From Candidatus Omnitrophota bacterium (lineage in GTDB: Bacteria; Hinthialibacterota; Hinthialibacteria; Hinthialibacterales; Hinthialibacteraceae): a stretch of 47,709 nt of DNA. The notes below the pieces were generated by a model, which saw only the letters and a program-made list of their open reading frames with translations, was not told the DNA's origin and did no database searches. The position numbers and the translations under genes were made by a program. The stretch is taken from contig JAFGTC010000291.1 in NCBI GenBank assembly GCA_016934335.1, positions 1 through 47,709 of the forward strand, written 5' to 3'. Within the stretch, counting starts at the first letter, position 1, and each line of letters opens with the position of its first letter. This document shows positions 26,495 through 35,255 of the stretch, one piece after another.

Positions 26495-27868
26495 TTATAT
26501 GCGTTCCGGAATGACGTAGGGAGCGCGATAGTTTCGTTTGACCAAAGAGTTGGCTTTCTCATGGTCTATGAATCTCTCTTGGTCAGGATCGAACCGGAGT
26601 TTCTCATTTCCTACGCGATGCGAAACGCTGGATAGATGTATCAGGCAGGCGCTGTAGTGGCCGATTTCTACATCCGCATTAGGCCGCTTGCGGCTGCGGA
26701 TGCAGTCGATGAAATTCTGCTTGTGCGGATCGTCGTGCTGAAAATCGGGGAAGCGGCCGTATTCCTGGGCGGCGACTTCGCCGTCATTGGTAAAGACTTG
26801 CCATCCCCCGCCGTGGCGGCCAACGAACATCATGCCTTTTGATCCGTAGATTTCGATGCGGGTTGCGCTCTGAAACCACAGAGGAAATTGGTCGCCTTGT
26901 CTTATTTCACTGGATGTTTTTTTCATATAGGGCGTCCATTGGGTTAATTCGAAGGTCATGACGAGATCGCTGCCGTATTCGTAAGTTGTGACAAGCGTAT
27001 CCGGAGTCTCGCGATCATCCTGAAAAGCGCAGCGCCCGCCGCTGCTATGGACGGCGGTGGGATGCTTTCGATCGATCAGCATTCGAGCCAGATCCAATTG
27101 ATGCGCGCCGTCGTCGGCCAGGTCGTCGGCGGTAAAATCCCAGAACAATTTCCAATTGCCTACCACGCTGGAGTTGTATGGCCTCGAAGGAGCGGGGCCG
27201 AGCCAATAATCATAGTTGAATCCATCGGGGATCTCGCCGTCGGGGCCTTTATGGAACGGACCGCCCGGCTTCATATTGAAAACCTTAACCAAATGAATAT
27301 CGCCCAGTTTTCCGCTTTGGATGTAATCGAGGGCTTTGTAGTTATATTCGGCGCTCCGGTTTTGCGTGCCGCATTGCACGACGCGCTTGTATCGGCGAGC
27401 CGCTTCAACCATTTTTCGCCCTTCCCAAATATTATGCGATATGGGTTTTTCGACATAAACATCTTTCCCGGCCTGGCAGGCGAAGATGGTCGCAGGGCCG
27501 TGCCAATGATCGGGAGTCGCGATGATGACGGCGTCTACGTCTTTATCCGGGAAGACGTCGTTCATTTCCGCGGTTAAAAGAGGCTTGTGATCTCGGGCGT
27601 TTTCAATATAGGCGGCCATATCGTGCAATGCCCGCCGCTTTTGGTTGACGTCGCATAGATGTTTGACGTCTATCTCATCCCATTTCAGGAAGCCTTGCAG
27701 CAGACTTGTATTGCGTCCTCCAATGCCGATGCCGGAGAGAACGATCCGTTCGTTGGCGCCGTAAATGCGTTTGTATTGTGCGGCGCTCAAAACGGCCGCT
27801 CCGGCGGCGATTTTGGAGGTTTGCGTGGATATTCGGTTAATAAAGGTACGTCGATCGATCGTTTTCAT
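26495..27868 (-). CDS. Gfo/Idh/MocA-family oxidoreductase with Tat signal
   Basis: The ATG at 27868 is chosen because it begins MKTIDRRTFINRIST, a twin-arginine export signal followed by a hydrophobic Ala-rich stretch; the frame runs upstream to 28009 without family character. The 457-residue product then shows the Rossmann start IVLSGIGIGGRNTSLL, VIIATPDHWHGPATIFACQA, the catalytic-lysine motif YVEKPISHN, and CGTQNRS. This is the planctomycete-type exported subgroup of Gfo/Idh/MocA enzymes, which use NAD(P) on sugars or glycosides. The substrate is unknown; the GH95 neighbour suggests a deoxysugar or glycoside. The two genes probably form one transcript. Confidence 0.88.
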   Translation of the reverse strand: MKTIDRRTFINRISTQTSKIAAGAAVLSAAQYKRIYGANERIVLSGIGIGGRNTSLLQGFLKWDEIDVKHLCDVNQKRRALHDMAAYIENARDHKPLLTAEMNDVFPDKDVDAVIIATPDHWHGPATIFACQAGKDVYVEKPISHNIWEGRKMVEAARRYKRVVQCGTQNRSAEYNYKALDYIQSGKLGDIHLVKVFNMKPGGPFHKGPDGEIPDGFNYDYWLGPAPSRPYNSSVVGNWKLFWDFTADDLADDGAHQLDLARMLIDRKHPTAVHSSGGRCAFQDDRETPDTLVTTYEYGSDLVMTFELTQWTPYMKKTSSEIRQGDQFPLWFQSATRIEIYGSKGMMFVGRHGGGWQVFTNDGEVAAQEYGRFPDFQHDDPHKQNFIDCIRSRKRPNADVEIGHYSACLIHLSSVSHRVGNEKLRFDPDQERFIDHEKANSLVKRNYRAPYVIPERI

Positions 27869-28030
27869 GGATTGATTCTCCCCGTTTGTGGAATTTCGAG
27901 AAACATGATCATAGCCGCTCATTGTCTTAAAAAATGATAGGAAAATCATAGTCGGAGGGCTAGTTCTTTGTTCCAATCGAACGGAAGAAAGCAAGCGCTT
28001 CCTGCTCATTTTGGTAAAGATTCGGATGGA

Positions 28031-28074
28031 AAAAATCCCCTGCTCATTCAGGAATGAATAAGCAGGGGATTTTT
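28031..28074 (-). terminator. Hairpin terminator after leuD (stem works on both strands)
   Basis: AAAAATCCCCTGCT (28031-28044) is the exact reverse complement of AGCAGGGGATTTTT (28061-28074), giving a 14-bp stem with a partly paired loop and a T tract on the minus-strand transcript. It ends the leuC-leuD unit. The rest of 27869-28118 shows no gene. Confidence 0.85.
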
Positions 28075-28118
28075 GTTGGTATTGTTGCTGGGGAAATTGT
28101 CGCTGTTATCTTGGATGA

Positions 28119-28676
28119 CTACATCATTCCCGCTTCCTTCGCATACGAGAATATGTTGCCGGATTTAAGAATTTCTTCGATGTCGCCGAGCGGCTGCAGG
28201 GGGAACGTCTCGCCGGTTTCCACTTTTTTGAGCGTCGACGATTTGACGTCGATTTCAATCTCGTCGCCGGTGGCGATTTGATCGTTGATCTTATTCGCTG
28301 TTTCAAAGGGAATCAGGTAGCCGCCGTTGACGCTGTTGCGGAAAAAGATGCGCGCATAGGATTGGGCCACAACCGCCGCCGCTCCCGCCTTGTTGAGCGC
28401 ATAGGGAGCGTGCTCGCGGCTCGAACCGCAGCCGAAATTTTTCCCGCCGATGATGATTTTGTATTCGGACTGCCATTCCCCCTTTTCAACAAAGGGGATC
28501 TTGCCTTGGGGCAGACCGGATTGAGATTCGGGAACGCCGGATAAAGCGAATTCTCCGTATTTTTTCGATTCCTCGCCGTCATCCAATTTATAGACGAGAT
28601 GATGAGCGGGGATGATTTGATCTGTGTCTATGTCGTCGCCGAGTACGAATGCCTTGCCGCGGATAATATCTTCCAT
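28119..28676 (-). CDS. leuD: 3-isopropylmalate dehydratase small subunit
   Basis: The start at ATG 28676 (MEDIIRGKAFVLGDDIDTDQ) has GAGG upstream and gives 185 residues; in-frame starts at 28694 (ATG) and 28736 (GTG) are possible but add non-conserved residues. Conserved motifs are GDDIDTDQIIPA at the N-terminus, NFGCGSSREHAPYAL (the swivel-domain active-site loop) and FFRNSVNGGYLIP. With LeuC it isomerises 2-isopropylmalate to 3-isopropylmalate in leucine synthesis; this compact form resembles the archaeal/bacterial type-2 LeuD, some of which also take related substrates. It lies 95 bases downstream of leuC on the same strand and is followed by a strong terminator. Confidence 0.92.
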   Translation of the reverse strand: MEDIIRGKAFVLGDDIDTDQIIPAHHLVYKLDDGEESKKYGEFALSGVPESQSGLPQGKIPFVEKGEWQSEYKIIIGGKNFGCGSSREHAPYALNKAGAAAVVAQSYARIFFRNSVNGGYLIPFETANKINDQIATGDEIEIDVKSSTLKKVETGETFPLQPLGDIEEILKSGNIFSYAKEAGMM

Positions 28677-28771
28677 TTTCTTTGCCTCGTTCATCGTTTG
28701 TTTTCTAGGAGTAAGAAAATCGTTTTCTTTTTTCACTCAAATTCTCTTCCGGGGGAAGAGGACGCCCTGGT

Positions 28772-30073
28772 TTAAGATAAGTATTTGCGGGGATCGGTGA
28801 TTTTCCCGGTTAAAGACGAAGCGGCCACAGTGTAAGGCGACGCCAGGAAAACCTGCGAATCTTTCGATCCCATGCGGCCGGGGAAGTTGCGGTTCGTAGT
28901 GGAGATGCAGACTTCCGGACCGTTCAAACGCCCGAAAGTGTCTTCGGGGCCGCCCAGGCAGGCGGCGCAGGACGGCGGGCCGATATGCGCTCCGGCCGCT
29001 TCGAAGATTTCGTAGAGCGATTTTCCGTTCCGCTTTGTTTCTTTCAACCCTTTTTCTACTTCGGTGGTCGCCGGAACGATGAAGGTTGGGACCTGGCAGG
29101 TTTGACCCTCCAAAATGGCGGCGGCCGCCTTGAAATCGGTCATTTTGCCGCCTGTGCAGGAACCGATGTAAGCGCGCGTGATTTTTATATCGCTTAATTC
29201 CTGCGCGACGCCCCGGTTGTCGGGCGAATGCGGTTTGGCCACCGTCGGGATAATTTCCGAAGTCTTATAGACTTTTTCGACGAAGAATGAAGCGCCGGGA
29301 TCGTTTCGCACGACGTTGAAGGGCTTGTCCGTGCGCGATTTGACAAAATCGATGGTGACGTCGTCGGGCTCGATGACGCCGTTTTTTCCGCCGGCTTCGA
29401 TGACCATGTTGCAAAGAGTCATGCGCTCTTCGATATTGAGCCCATAGACGCCGTCGCCCGCGAATTCCATGGCGCGGTAGGTGGCGCCGTCGCAGCCGAT
29501 GTCGCCGATAATGTGTAATATCAAATCCTTCGCCATCAAATAGGGGGGCAGTTCGCCTTCAAAAACAAAGCGCATAGTCGGCGGCGTTTTGACCCATAGT
29601 TTGCCGGCGCCCATGATGAAGCCCGCATCGGTGTTGCCGATGCCGGTTGCGAATTCACCGAAAGCGCCCGCCGTACAGGTGTGAGAATCCGTGCCAAAGA
29701 GGACTTCGCCGGGCCGGGTGTGGCCTTCTTCGGGAAGCGCCACATGACAAACGCCTTTGTAGCGCGGCGATCCGGGATCGAAGTAATTATTTTCGAGCCC
29801 CTGTTCCTTTACAAACTGTCGGAGTATTTCTACATTGCGATTGGCGTATGTATCTTTGGTGAAAATATAGTGGTCGGGGATAATCACGACTTTACTTTTA
29901 TCCCACACGTTCGCATTTTCGCCGAAATTCTTTTTGAAAACGCCGATTGTACCGGGACCGCAGACGTCGTGCGTCATTAAAACGTCTACGTCGATCCAGA
30001 TGTTTTCACCGGGCGAGACGCTGTCGCGCCCCGCATGTTGGGCCAGAATCTTCTCGGTTATGGTCATGCCCAT
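28772..30073 (-). CDS. leuC: 3-isopropylmalate dehydratase large subunit (aconitase superfamily)
   Basis: The 433-residue protein carries the aconitase-family [4Fe-4S] ligands in GSCTGGKMTDF and in PPSCAACLGG, plus FGTDSHTCTAGAFGEFATG and RNFPGRMGSKDSQVFLASP. Length and sequence fit the type-2 LeuC / homoaconitase-like branch. GGAGG sits 9 bases upstream of the ATG at 30073; a second ATG at 30067 is equally usable. With LeuD it forms the cytoplasmic isomerase of leucine biosynthesis. It needs Fe-S cluster delivery, which the A-type carrier at 9670 could supply. No leuA or leuB is present in the window. Confidence 0.93.
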   Translation of the reverse strand: MGMTITEKILAQHAGRDSVSPGENIWIDVDVLMTHDVCGPGTIGVFKKNFGENANVWDKSKVVIIPDHYIFTKDTYANRNVEILRQFVKEQGLENNYFDPGSPRYKGVCHVALPEEGHTRPGEVLFGTDSHTCTAGAFGEFATGIGNTDAGFIMGAGKLWVKTPPTMRFVFEGELPPYLMAKDLILHIIGDIGCDGATYRAMEFAGDGVYGLNIEERMTLCNMVIEAGGKNGVIEPDDVTIDFVKSRTDKPFNVVRNDPGASFFVEKVYKTSEIIPTVAKPHSPDNRGVAQELSDIKITRAYIGSCTGGKMTDFKAAAAILEGQTCQVPTFIVPATTEVEKGLKETKRNGKSLYEIFEAAGAHIGPPSCAACLGGPEDTFGRLNGPEVCISTTNRNFPGRMGSKDSQVFLASPYTVAASSLTGKITDPRKYLS

Positions 30074-30275
30074 GACTGTGTTCCTCCAATGGATAAATGC
30101 CTGAATCTAGTAGTATAGCCGCGCAAAGCAAAAATGGGCGAGATGTACAGAATCGCCGCGCGCATGATTTTGATGAAGCGTCGATTAAAGAAAGAGTCAA
30201 TGGAGTTAAAACAAAAGAGAATTGCTTTGAAATCTTTCGCTTCTTCGTTGAAAGCATCCAATTTTGATATGAATA

Positions 30276-31238
30276 TCATGTTTCATCTCCCATGCGAACT
30301 TCGCGCGTCTGCCGCTCGCGGCCGGTAGACTGCGCCAGGATGGAATACAATTCCGGCCGCCTCGCCTGCAGCCAGCGCCTGCCCGTGCTGGACGGCTGCA
30401 GCGACGCGTCCAGGTCGGCGATGACCATGTCGTCCCCCGCTTTTCCGGTTTCGCTGAGAATGCGGCCGTAGGGATCTAGAATCATGGCGTTGCCGGTGCG
30501 GACTTCGTCGTCGTCGACGCCGACGCCGTTGCTGAATAGAATAAACAGCCCGTTGTCGTGCGCGCGCGACGGGAGCCAGCGCATCAGCCATCCGCGTCCT
30601 TTGGGGCCGCGAATTTCTTCTTCGATGGCGTGAGGGTTATTCTCCCGATCGTCCCAGAGGAGGGGATCGATCGCTCCCATAGCATGAGGGCTGCGCGATT
30701 TGCAGCCGCCGGTCTGATGCGGGGCGAGGAGAATTTCGGCGCCCATCAGCGCATTGATGCGTGCGTTTTCAATCAGATTGTTGTCGTAACAGATCAAGAC
30801 GCCGATTCGGCAGCCCTGGGGCGCATCGAATACCGTGAAGCTGTCGCCGCAGTGGATGGAAGGATGGATGAATGCGTGCAGTTTTCGGTGGCATTGCCGG
30901 CGGCCGTCCGGCATGGCGATGAGATACGAGTTGAACAAACGATTCTGCTCGTCTATCTCGATGAATCCCGCTCCAATGGTTATGTTGAATTGTTTGGATA
31001 ACGATAACAATTCGTTTGAACAAAAACCGTCGCCCGCCGGTTCGGCGAGCTGAATCAGATCTTCGTGAGATAAATTTCGAAGATGCCAGTATCCGGTCAG
31101 GCAGCATTCGGGAAACGCGATGATTTCCACGTTGAATTGCGAAGCCTGTTTGACGAAATGCTGAATGGTTTGAAGATTGGCCTGTTTATCGCCGGGCTTG
31201 TGTTCGAACTGCACCGATGCGGCGCGTAGGTTTCTCAT
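30276..31238 (-). CDS. Nitrilase-superfamily amidohydrolase
   Basis: The 320-residue protein has the Glu-Lys-Cys catalytic triad of the carbon-nitrogen hydrolase family: Glu44 in AFPECCLTGYW, Lys119 in CHRKLHAF, and Cys150 in GVLICYDNN. Conserved flanks such as GAEILLAPHQTGG and DPYGRILSETGKAGDDM are also present. Members hydrolyse amides, N-carbamoyl compounds or nitriles; the substrate cannot be told. It has no signal peptide and is probably cytoplasmic. It lies between the leuCD pair (202-base gap, no gene seen) and a histidine kinase gene, all on the minus strand, with no evident functional link. Confidence 0.88.
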   Translation of the reverse strand: MRNLRAASVQFEHKPGDKQANLQTIQHFVKQASQFNVEIIAFPECCLTGYWHLRNLSHEDLIQLAEPAGDGFCSNELLSLSKQFNITIGAGFIEIDEQNRLFNSYLIAMPDGRRQCHRKLHAFIHPSIHCGDSFTVFDAPQGCRIGVLICYDNNLIENARINALMGAEILLAPHQTGGCKSRSPHAMGAIDPLLWDDRENNPHAIEEEIRGPKGRGWLMRWLPSRAHDNGLFILFSNGVGVDDDEVRTGNAMILDPYGRILSETGKAGDDMVIADLDASLQPSSTGRRWLQARRPELYSILAQSTGRERQTREVRMGDET

Positions 31239-31389
31239 GATCGCCTCGAAAAAAGGAAATATTATTGTACTCCGTGTGAAGATTGTGATGAGAGAAAATG
31301 GCGGAAATCATCGAAACGGATTTATTTCTCTCGCATCTTCTTGAGGAGCGAAAAATGAGAGGTTATTTTACCATTGATTGAAATGCGCA

Positions 31390-32880
31390 TCAGGTGTTGG
31401 AATCGATTTTCTCCGCCGTCGTTTTTTTCTGGGGAAGGCGGCATTGAACGATTGTGCCGCCGTCGGGATCGCATGCGATATCCAGGACGGCGCCGATCAT
31501 CCCCGCGCGGTATTGCATGATGCGCAGGCCCATGCCTGCCGGCGGCTCGTTTGCAGCGAGCAGGCCGACGCCGTCGTCCTTGACTGTCAAAAGAACCTGA
31601 TGGTTTTCACTCTCCAGACGAATCCAAATATGCTTCGCCTGGCTGTGTTTGACGGCGTTATTCAGCGCTTCTTGCGCAATCCTGTAAAGGTGGATTAAAA
31701 ATTTCGAATCGGCGTGAGGGAAGTTGGTGGTGCATCGAAACATGCAAGGGATCTTATGAATGCGTTCGGTCTGTTCCACCAGATCCTGCAAGGCGCTTTC
31801 CAATCCGCCCGCTTCCAGCTTCACCGGCATCAATCCGCGAGCCAGCCAGCTGGATTGACTTACGGCCTGTTTAACCAGGCGGGAAATCTCATTGATATTC
31901 TCCTCTTCGTCGGGAAATTTCTTGATGATTTTTTTCGTGAATCCCTGCAAGAGGCAGGAAATGCCGGTCAACAATTGCCCCAGCCCATCGTGTAAATCCC
32001 GCCCTATGCGGTTTTGCTCCTTCTGGCTGACTTCAAGAATCTCTTTTTCCAGCCATTTTCGTTCGGTCATGTCGCGGATAAGAACAAGCGCTTCCGAGTC
32101 GCTCATGGCGATCAGCCGCGCCTCGTAAGTGTGAACGGAATCCCCCCAGGTTTGCTCAAATTCAAAGATCTGCGATTTCTGCGATTCCAGTGTTTTTTGA
32201 ACGAAATCGATCATTTGATTCGCCGACGCTTCGGGCATGATGCGCGTCAGGTGAAATGTTTCGTCGGGATTGAGTGAAAGAATTTTTTCCATGCCGCCGC
32301 TGGGCTTGTATTCCAGGCACTCTCCATCGCATCGAATGCGGAGAATGCTGTCAGGGATGGCGCGAATCAGGGCGCGCAAGCGCGATTCGCTTTGCTGGCG
32401 GGCGAGGTCCGCTTTCTTCATTAATTCTATGTCAGCGGTGAGTTGGAGATTCAGATGTTTTAACTCCGCTGTTCGCAATTCCACTTTGGCTTCCAGCGCT
32501 TCCTTCATGAAGCGCAACTCGGCCTCGATTTTATTTTTCCTTTCAATGGTTCTGCCGAACAGTTCGCTGAACAGAAGGATGGAAAAGCCTACAATCGCTA
32601 ATTGATAGAGCGAATTGATGACGTCGTCCTGGATGACTACAATCACGAATGCGATAATGATCAGCGTCGATAATAAATTCAAGAATGAGTAGCGGCGCGA
32701 GTAAAAAAAGGCGGAGTAGAGAACCGGCGCGGCCAGAACGCCGTTCATGTCGATCAAAAATCCAGCAAAATTCTGCGATCCAAAGAGATAACAGAAAACG
32801 ATAAAAACAGCCAGCACTAGCAGGCAGGTGTAATAGATGATGGAATATTTCGCCCCGGGCGACAATTTGGAAAAATCCAT
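31390..32880 (-). CDS. NarL-type sensor histidine kinase with PAS domain, membrane-bound
   Basis: The 496-residue protein has four or five transmembrane segments in residues 12-108, a coiled coil (about 112-165), and a PAS-type sensor region (about 166-272, SRLRALIRAIPDSILRIRCD). The HisKA_3 dimerisation domain carries the phospho-acceptor His297 in NRIGRDLHDGLGQLLTG. The ATPase domain follows, with RIAQEALNNAVKHSQAKHIW (N box) and DDGVGL (G1 box). HisKA_3 kinases pair with NarL/FixJ response regulators, but none is in the window, so it is an orphan here. The ATG at 32880 was taken from the ORF; the 295 bases upstream show no gene apart from the start region of the plus-strand remnant. Confidence 0.9.
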   Translation of the reverse strand: MDFSKLSPGAKYSIIYYTCLLVLAVFIVFCYLFGSQNFAGFLIDMNGVLAAPVLYSAFFYSRRYSFLNLLSTLIIIAFVIVVIQDDVINSLYQLAIVGFSILLFSELFGRTIERKNKIEAELRFMKEALEAKVELRTAELKHLNLQLTADIELMKKADLARQQSESRLRALIRAIPDSILRIRCDGECLEYKPSGGMEKILSLNPDETFHLTRIMPEASANQMIDFVQKTLESQKSQIFEFEQTWGDSVHTYEARLIAMSDSEALVLIRDMTERKWLEKEILEVSQKEQNRIGRDLHDGLGQLLTGISCLLQGFTKKIIKKFPDEEENINEISRLVKQAVSQSSWLARGLMPVKLEAGGLESALQDLVEQTERIHKIPCMFRCTTNFPHADSKFLIHLYRIAQEALNNAVKHSQAKHIWIRLESENHQVLLTVKDDGVGLLAANEPPAGMGLRIMQYRAGMIGAVLDIACDPDGGTIVQCRLPQKKTTAEKIDSNT

Positions 32881-33175
32881 GATTATGATGAAAATTCATT
32901 TCAATTCGTCGTGCGGCGGAATCACGAATATTTATGATAGCTTCCGCCATGCATGAATGGATTTAGTGTATCGCATCTGAGTTCTCTTGAGAATATGTCT
33001 ATTGTCTATTGAACAAGATCGAAATGAGAAAAGGTTCGAATGAGGCAATTTTTTAGATGGCTCTCAGCCCAACTAGCCCTGTATTCGACTCCAGTGTTGA
33101 TGAACTGGCGACATCCTGGTTTCGGCGCCCGTTCGGGCCGCTCTTTTTGCATGCTTCGATTCCTCCAGGAGGGCG

Positions 33176-33472
33176 ATGATGATTACGCGATTGTCTGCCG
33201 TGTTCTTGTTTTTTCTTGCCGTAGCAATTGGTCCGGTCAGCGGAGCGGAAAAGAATACCGTTTTTCCTAGCAAAACGTGGCAGCAAGCCACGCCCGAGTC
33301 GCAAGGAGTCGCCGCCGTAAAACTCCAAGCGGCGCTCGATTACTTGCATGCCGCTGGGGGCAAGAACGTCGTCGGGTCCGAAGCAGAAATCATAGACCAA
33401 GCGCTGCTAGAGAAAGAGCGCTTTCCGTTATTCGAGAACCTGGGAGATGAATGGGAAAGAATAAGACATTGA
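33176..33472 (+). pseudogene. Truncated serine hydrolase (beta-lactamase family) gene, chimeric 3' end
   Basis: An open frame with good AGGAGGG upstream encodes a signal peptide (ITRLSAVFLFFLAVAIGPVS) and then TWQQATPESQGVAAVKLQAA, a typical opening of class C beta-lactamase-like serine hydrolases. The family resemblance stops near residue 64; the rest (SEAEIIDQALLEKERFPLFE) is unrelated and the frame ends at 98 residues. Family members are usually 350-500 residues with an S-x-x-K motif, which is absent. It looks like a gene fragment fused by deletion to foreign sequence. It could still yield a small exported peptide. Confidence 0.55.
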
Positions 33473-33879
33473 CCGGAAAATCGGGATCGTGAAATGTAAA
33501 TTTCTACACTTTTTTGTGTATGTTCAAGCAAGGGAAAAATGAAAAAAAGCCTTATTTTTAAGGAAATTTCTAGTGCAGTTTACACTTTTTTGAATATTGC
33601 ATTTCATAAGTCCTTTAAATTCAGCCAAAAACAACCGGACAGTAGTGATATTTCATGGATCCTTCGTTTTGGGCACAAACTATGAGTCCTTCATATCATT
33701 CATTCCAAATGCCGATGTCGTTGTCATTACAGTAAATATCTTAGATGAAATGATCGGATTCGCCTCTGATTTCAATGACTGCCCGGTATCCGAACATTTA
33801 TTTTTCATTCCCGGTTCAAGTAGACTCATAGAGGAACTTTTGAGAAAATCAGATAATATAACACCGCCTTTTTTTGAGT
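33473..33879. other. AT-rich region with one doubtful reading frame
   Basis: About 400 bases between the truncated hydrolase and the SorC-type regulator. A plus-strand TTG frame at 33597-33902 could encode 101 residues (VVIFHGSFVLGTNYESFISF and so on), but it has no ribosome binding site and overlaps the regulator's 3' end. I recognise no family. Probably debris from the rearrangement that truncated the hydrolase gene. Confidence 0.35.
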
Positions 33880-34917
33880 TTATAATTTCAACAGATCTTT
33901 AGCCGTGTCTCCATCCATCACAATTTCGCTCCATACTTTCAAATTCGGATTCACAAGAAGCGGAAGCAATGCGTGAACGCGCGTATTTCCGCAGCCGCCG
34001 CATTTTCGCGCGATTAAAATGACATGCTTATCTTTGGTTTTGGCCAAATCGACAAAATCCTCCAATTCGAACAATGTCACAGCGCGCATTTCATTTTTTT
34101 TCTCATGGATCGGGCCGTTGACAGAGAAAGGTCTGTATTGAACATTTCCAATCCATCCCTGCCGGATCAAGCGTTGGATGTTGATTTTGTTTTTTTCCAG
34201 GAATCCACGGAGAAGATCGTGTTGATCATTCATATCCCCCATGCCGGTTACTACTATATCCACGGCGTCTCGCTGTTTGAACGCTTCGGATACGATGGGG
34301 CGGTTGATGATTTCATCATACTCCTGGGTGGGAACAAGGGTTTCGGCGAACAAGCCGACCTTTTGCTTCACGAGTTTGGGGGGGAACAAGTTGAAAAAGC
34401 TGATGGAGGCGTATTGGGGAAAAAACGCAGAGCCGCCCGCGCTGATTGCGTATAGATTCAGGAGGGGAGCGTAGATTTCGGTTTGCACATAATCTTTGAG
34501 ATAGCGGCAGAAATCCAAAGTGGCGCTTCCCGGCCCCAAACCGATCCCGACCGGTTTATTCGTACTGCTCCCGATTTCTTCTATGAAGTCAAGGGCGATT
34601 TCAGCCGCCTTCGCGGCGACATTAGCGCCGGTGTTATCCTCCGATGAATAGACGACGGTGATATGTTTTTCGGGAAGGTTGAATTTTTTGCAAATCTCGG
34701 ATTTCAATGTGTTTTCAACCGGCGGAATAAGGCGGAGGATATTTTTTTCCTTGGCGATGACCAGCATAGGATAAACGGATTCTCGGTTGAATTTAGGCGT
34801 CGGATTGAATTCCTTGTTGATATGATCGCTGATTTTTTGCGCTTTGACGCCTTGGAAAAACAATTCCGCCACTCGGTAGACAAGATTTAAGTCATGTTCT
34901 TTTCGGGGTCTGCCCAT
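33880..34917 (-). CDS. SorC-family (sugar-binding) transcriptional regulator
   Basis: The 345-residue protein has an N-terminal helix-turn-helix (MGRPRKEHDLNLVYRVAELF, about 1-60). It continues into a SorC-type effector domain related to sugar-phosphate isomerases, with VGIGLGPGSATLDFCRYL, DIVVTGMGDMNDQH, GWIGNVQYRPFSVNG and HVILIARKCGG. SorC/DeoR-like regulators respond to phosphorylated sugars. AGGAGA lies 7 bases upstream of the ATG at 34917. It is divergent from the ubiquitin/Pup operon across 338 bases, so regulation of that operon is a reasonable hypothesis. The effector domain could instead have been adopted for a non-sugar signal. Confidence 0.75.
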   Translation of the reverse strand: MGRPRKEHDLNLVYRVAELFFQGVKAQKISDHINKEFNPTPKFNRESVYPMLVIAKEKNILRLIPPVENTLKSEICKKFNLPEKHITVVYSSEDNTGANVAAKAAEIALDFIEEIGSSTNKPVGIGLGPGSATLDFCRYLKDYVQTEIYAPLLNLYAISAGGSAFFPQYASISFFNLFPPKLVKQKVGLFAETLVPTQEYDEIINRPIVSEAFKQRDAVDIVVTGMGDMNDQHDLLRGFLEKNKINIQRLIRQGWIGNVQYRPFSVNGPIHEKKNEMRAVTLFELEDFVDLAKTKDKHVILIARKCGGCGNTRVHALLPLLVNPNLKVWSEIVMDGDTAKDLLKL

Positions 34918-35255
34918 GAGTCATTCTCCTTTAATTCATAATGTAATTTCACAGTTTAAAACCACAGTCATTTTTTCTATACAGTTTTTGTATTTCTATT
35001 TTATTTCTCCACAATTTCTGAATTGATTTTTTTATTGTAAATTATCATTGAAAATAAACAATTATTTTCATAAAGTTGAAAAAAAAGATTGACGCATCAA
35101 ATTACCTCATGTATAAAGGATAAAAAGATTATTTCTATCAATCTTCTAATCCTCAGGGAATAGAATAGCACGATTAAACACGGTTGTCTAGAGGTTTTTA
35201 CCAATACTGTTTATATATAGTGTATAAATATACAATTTTTATGGAGTCTTAAGTC
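34918..35255. promoter_or_regulatory. Divergent AT-rich control region of the SorC gene and the ubiquitin/Pup operon
   Basis: These 338 bases hold no gene. They contain the promoter at 35089-35117 and, close to the operon start, an AT-rich near-palindromic stretch (TATATATAGTGTATAAATATA, around 35212-35232) that could be a regulator site or a second promoter. Confidence 0.5.
35089..35117 (+). promoter_or_regulatory. Sigma70-type promoter of the ubiquitin/Pup operon
   Basis: TTGACG (35089-35094), a spacer of exactly 17 bases and TATAAA (35112-35117). It would give a leader of about 130 nt before the first gene of the operon, long enough for regulation. Confidence 0.65.

Noticed and set aside
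33597-33902. Possible 101-residue plus-strand protein upstream of the SorC gene's 3' end
   Set aside because: TTG start, no ribosome binding site, overlap with the convergent regulator gene and no recognisable family; kept only as a doubtful frame in the region note.
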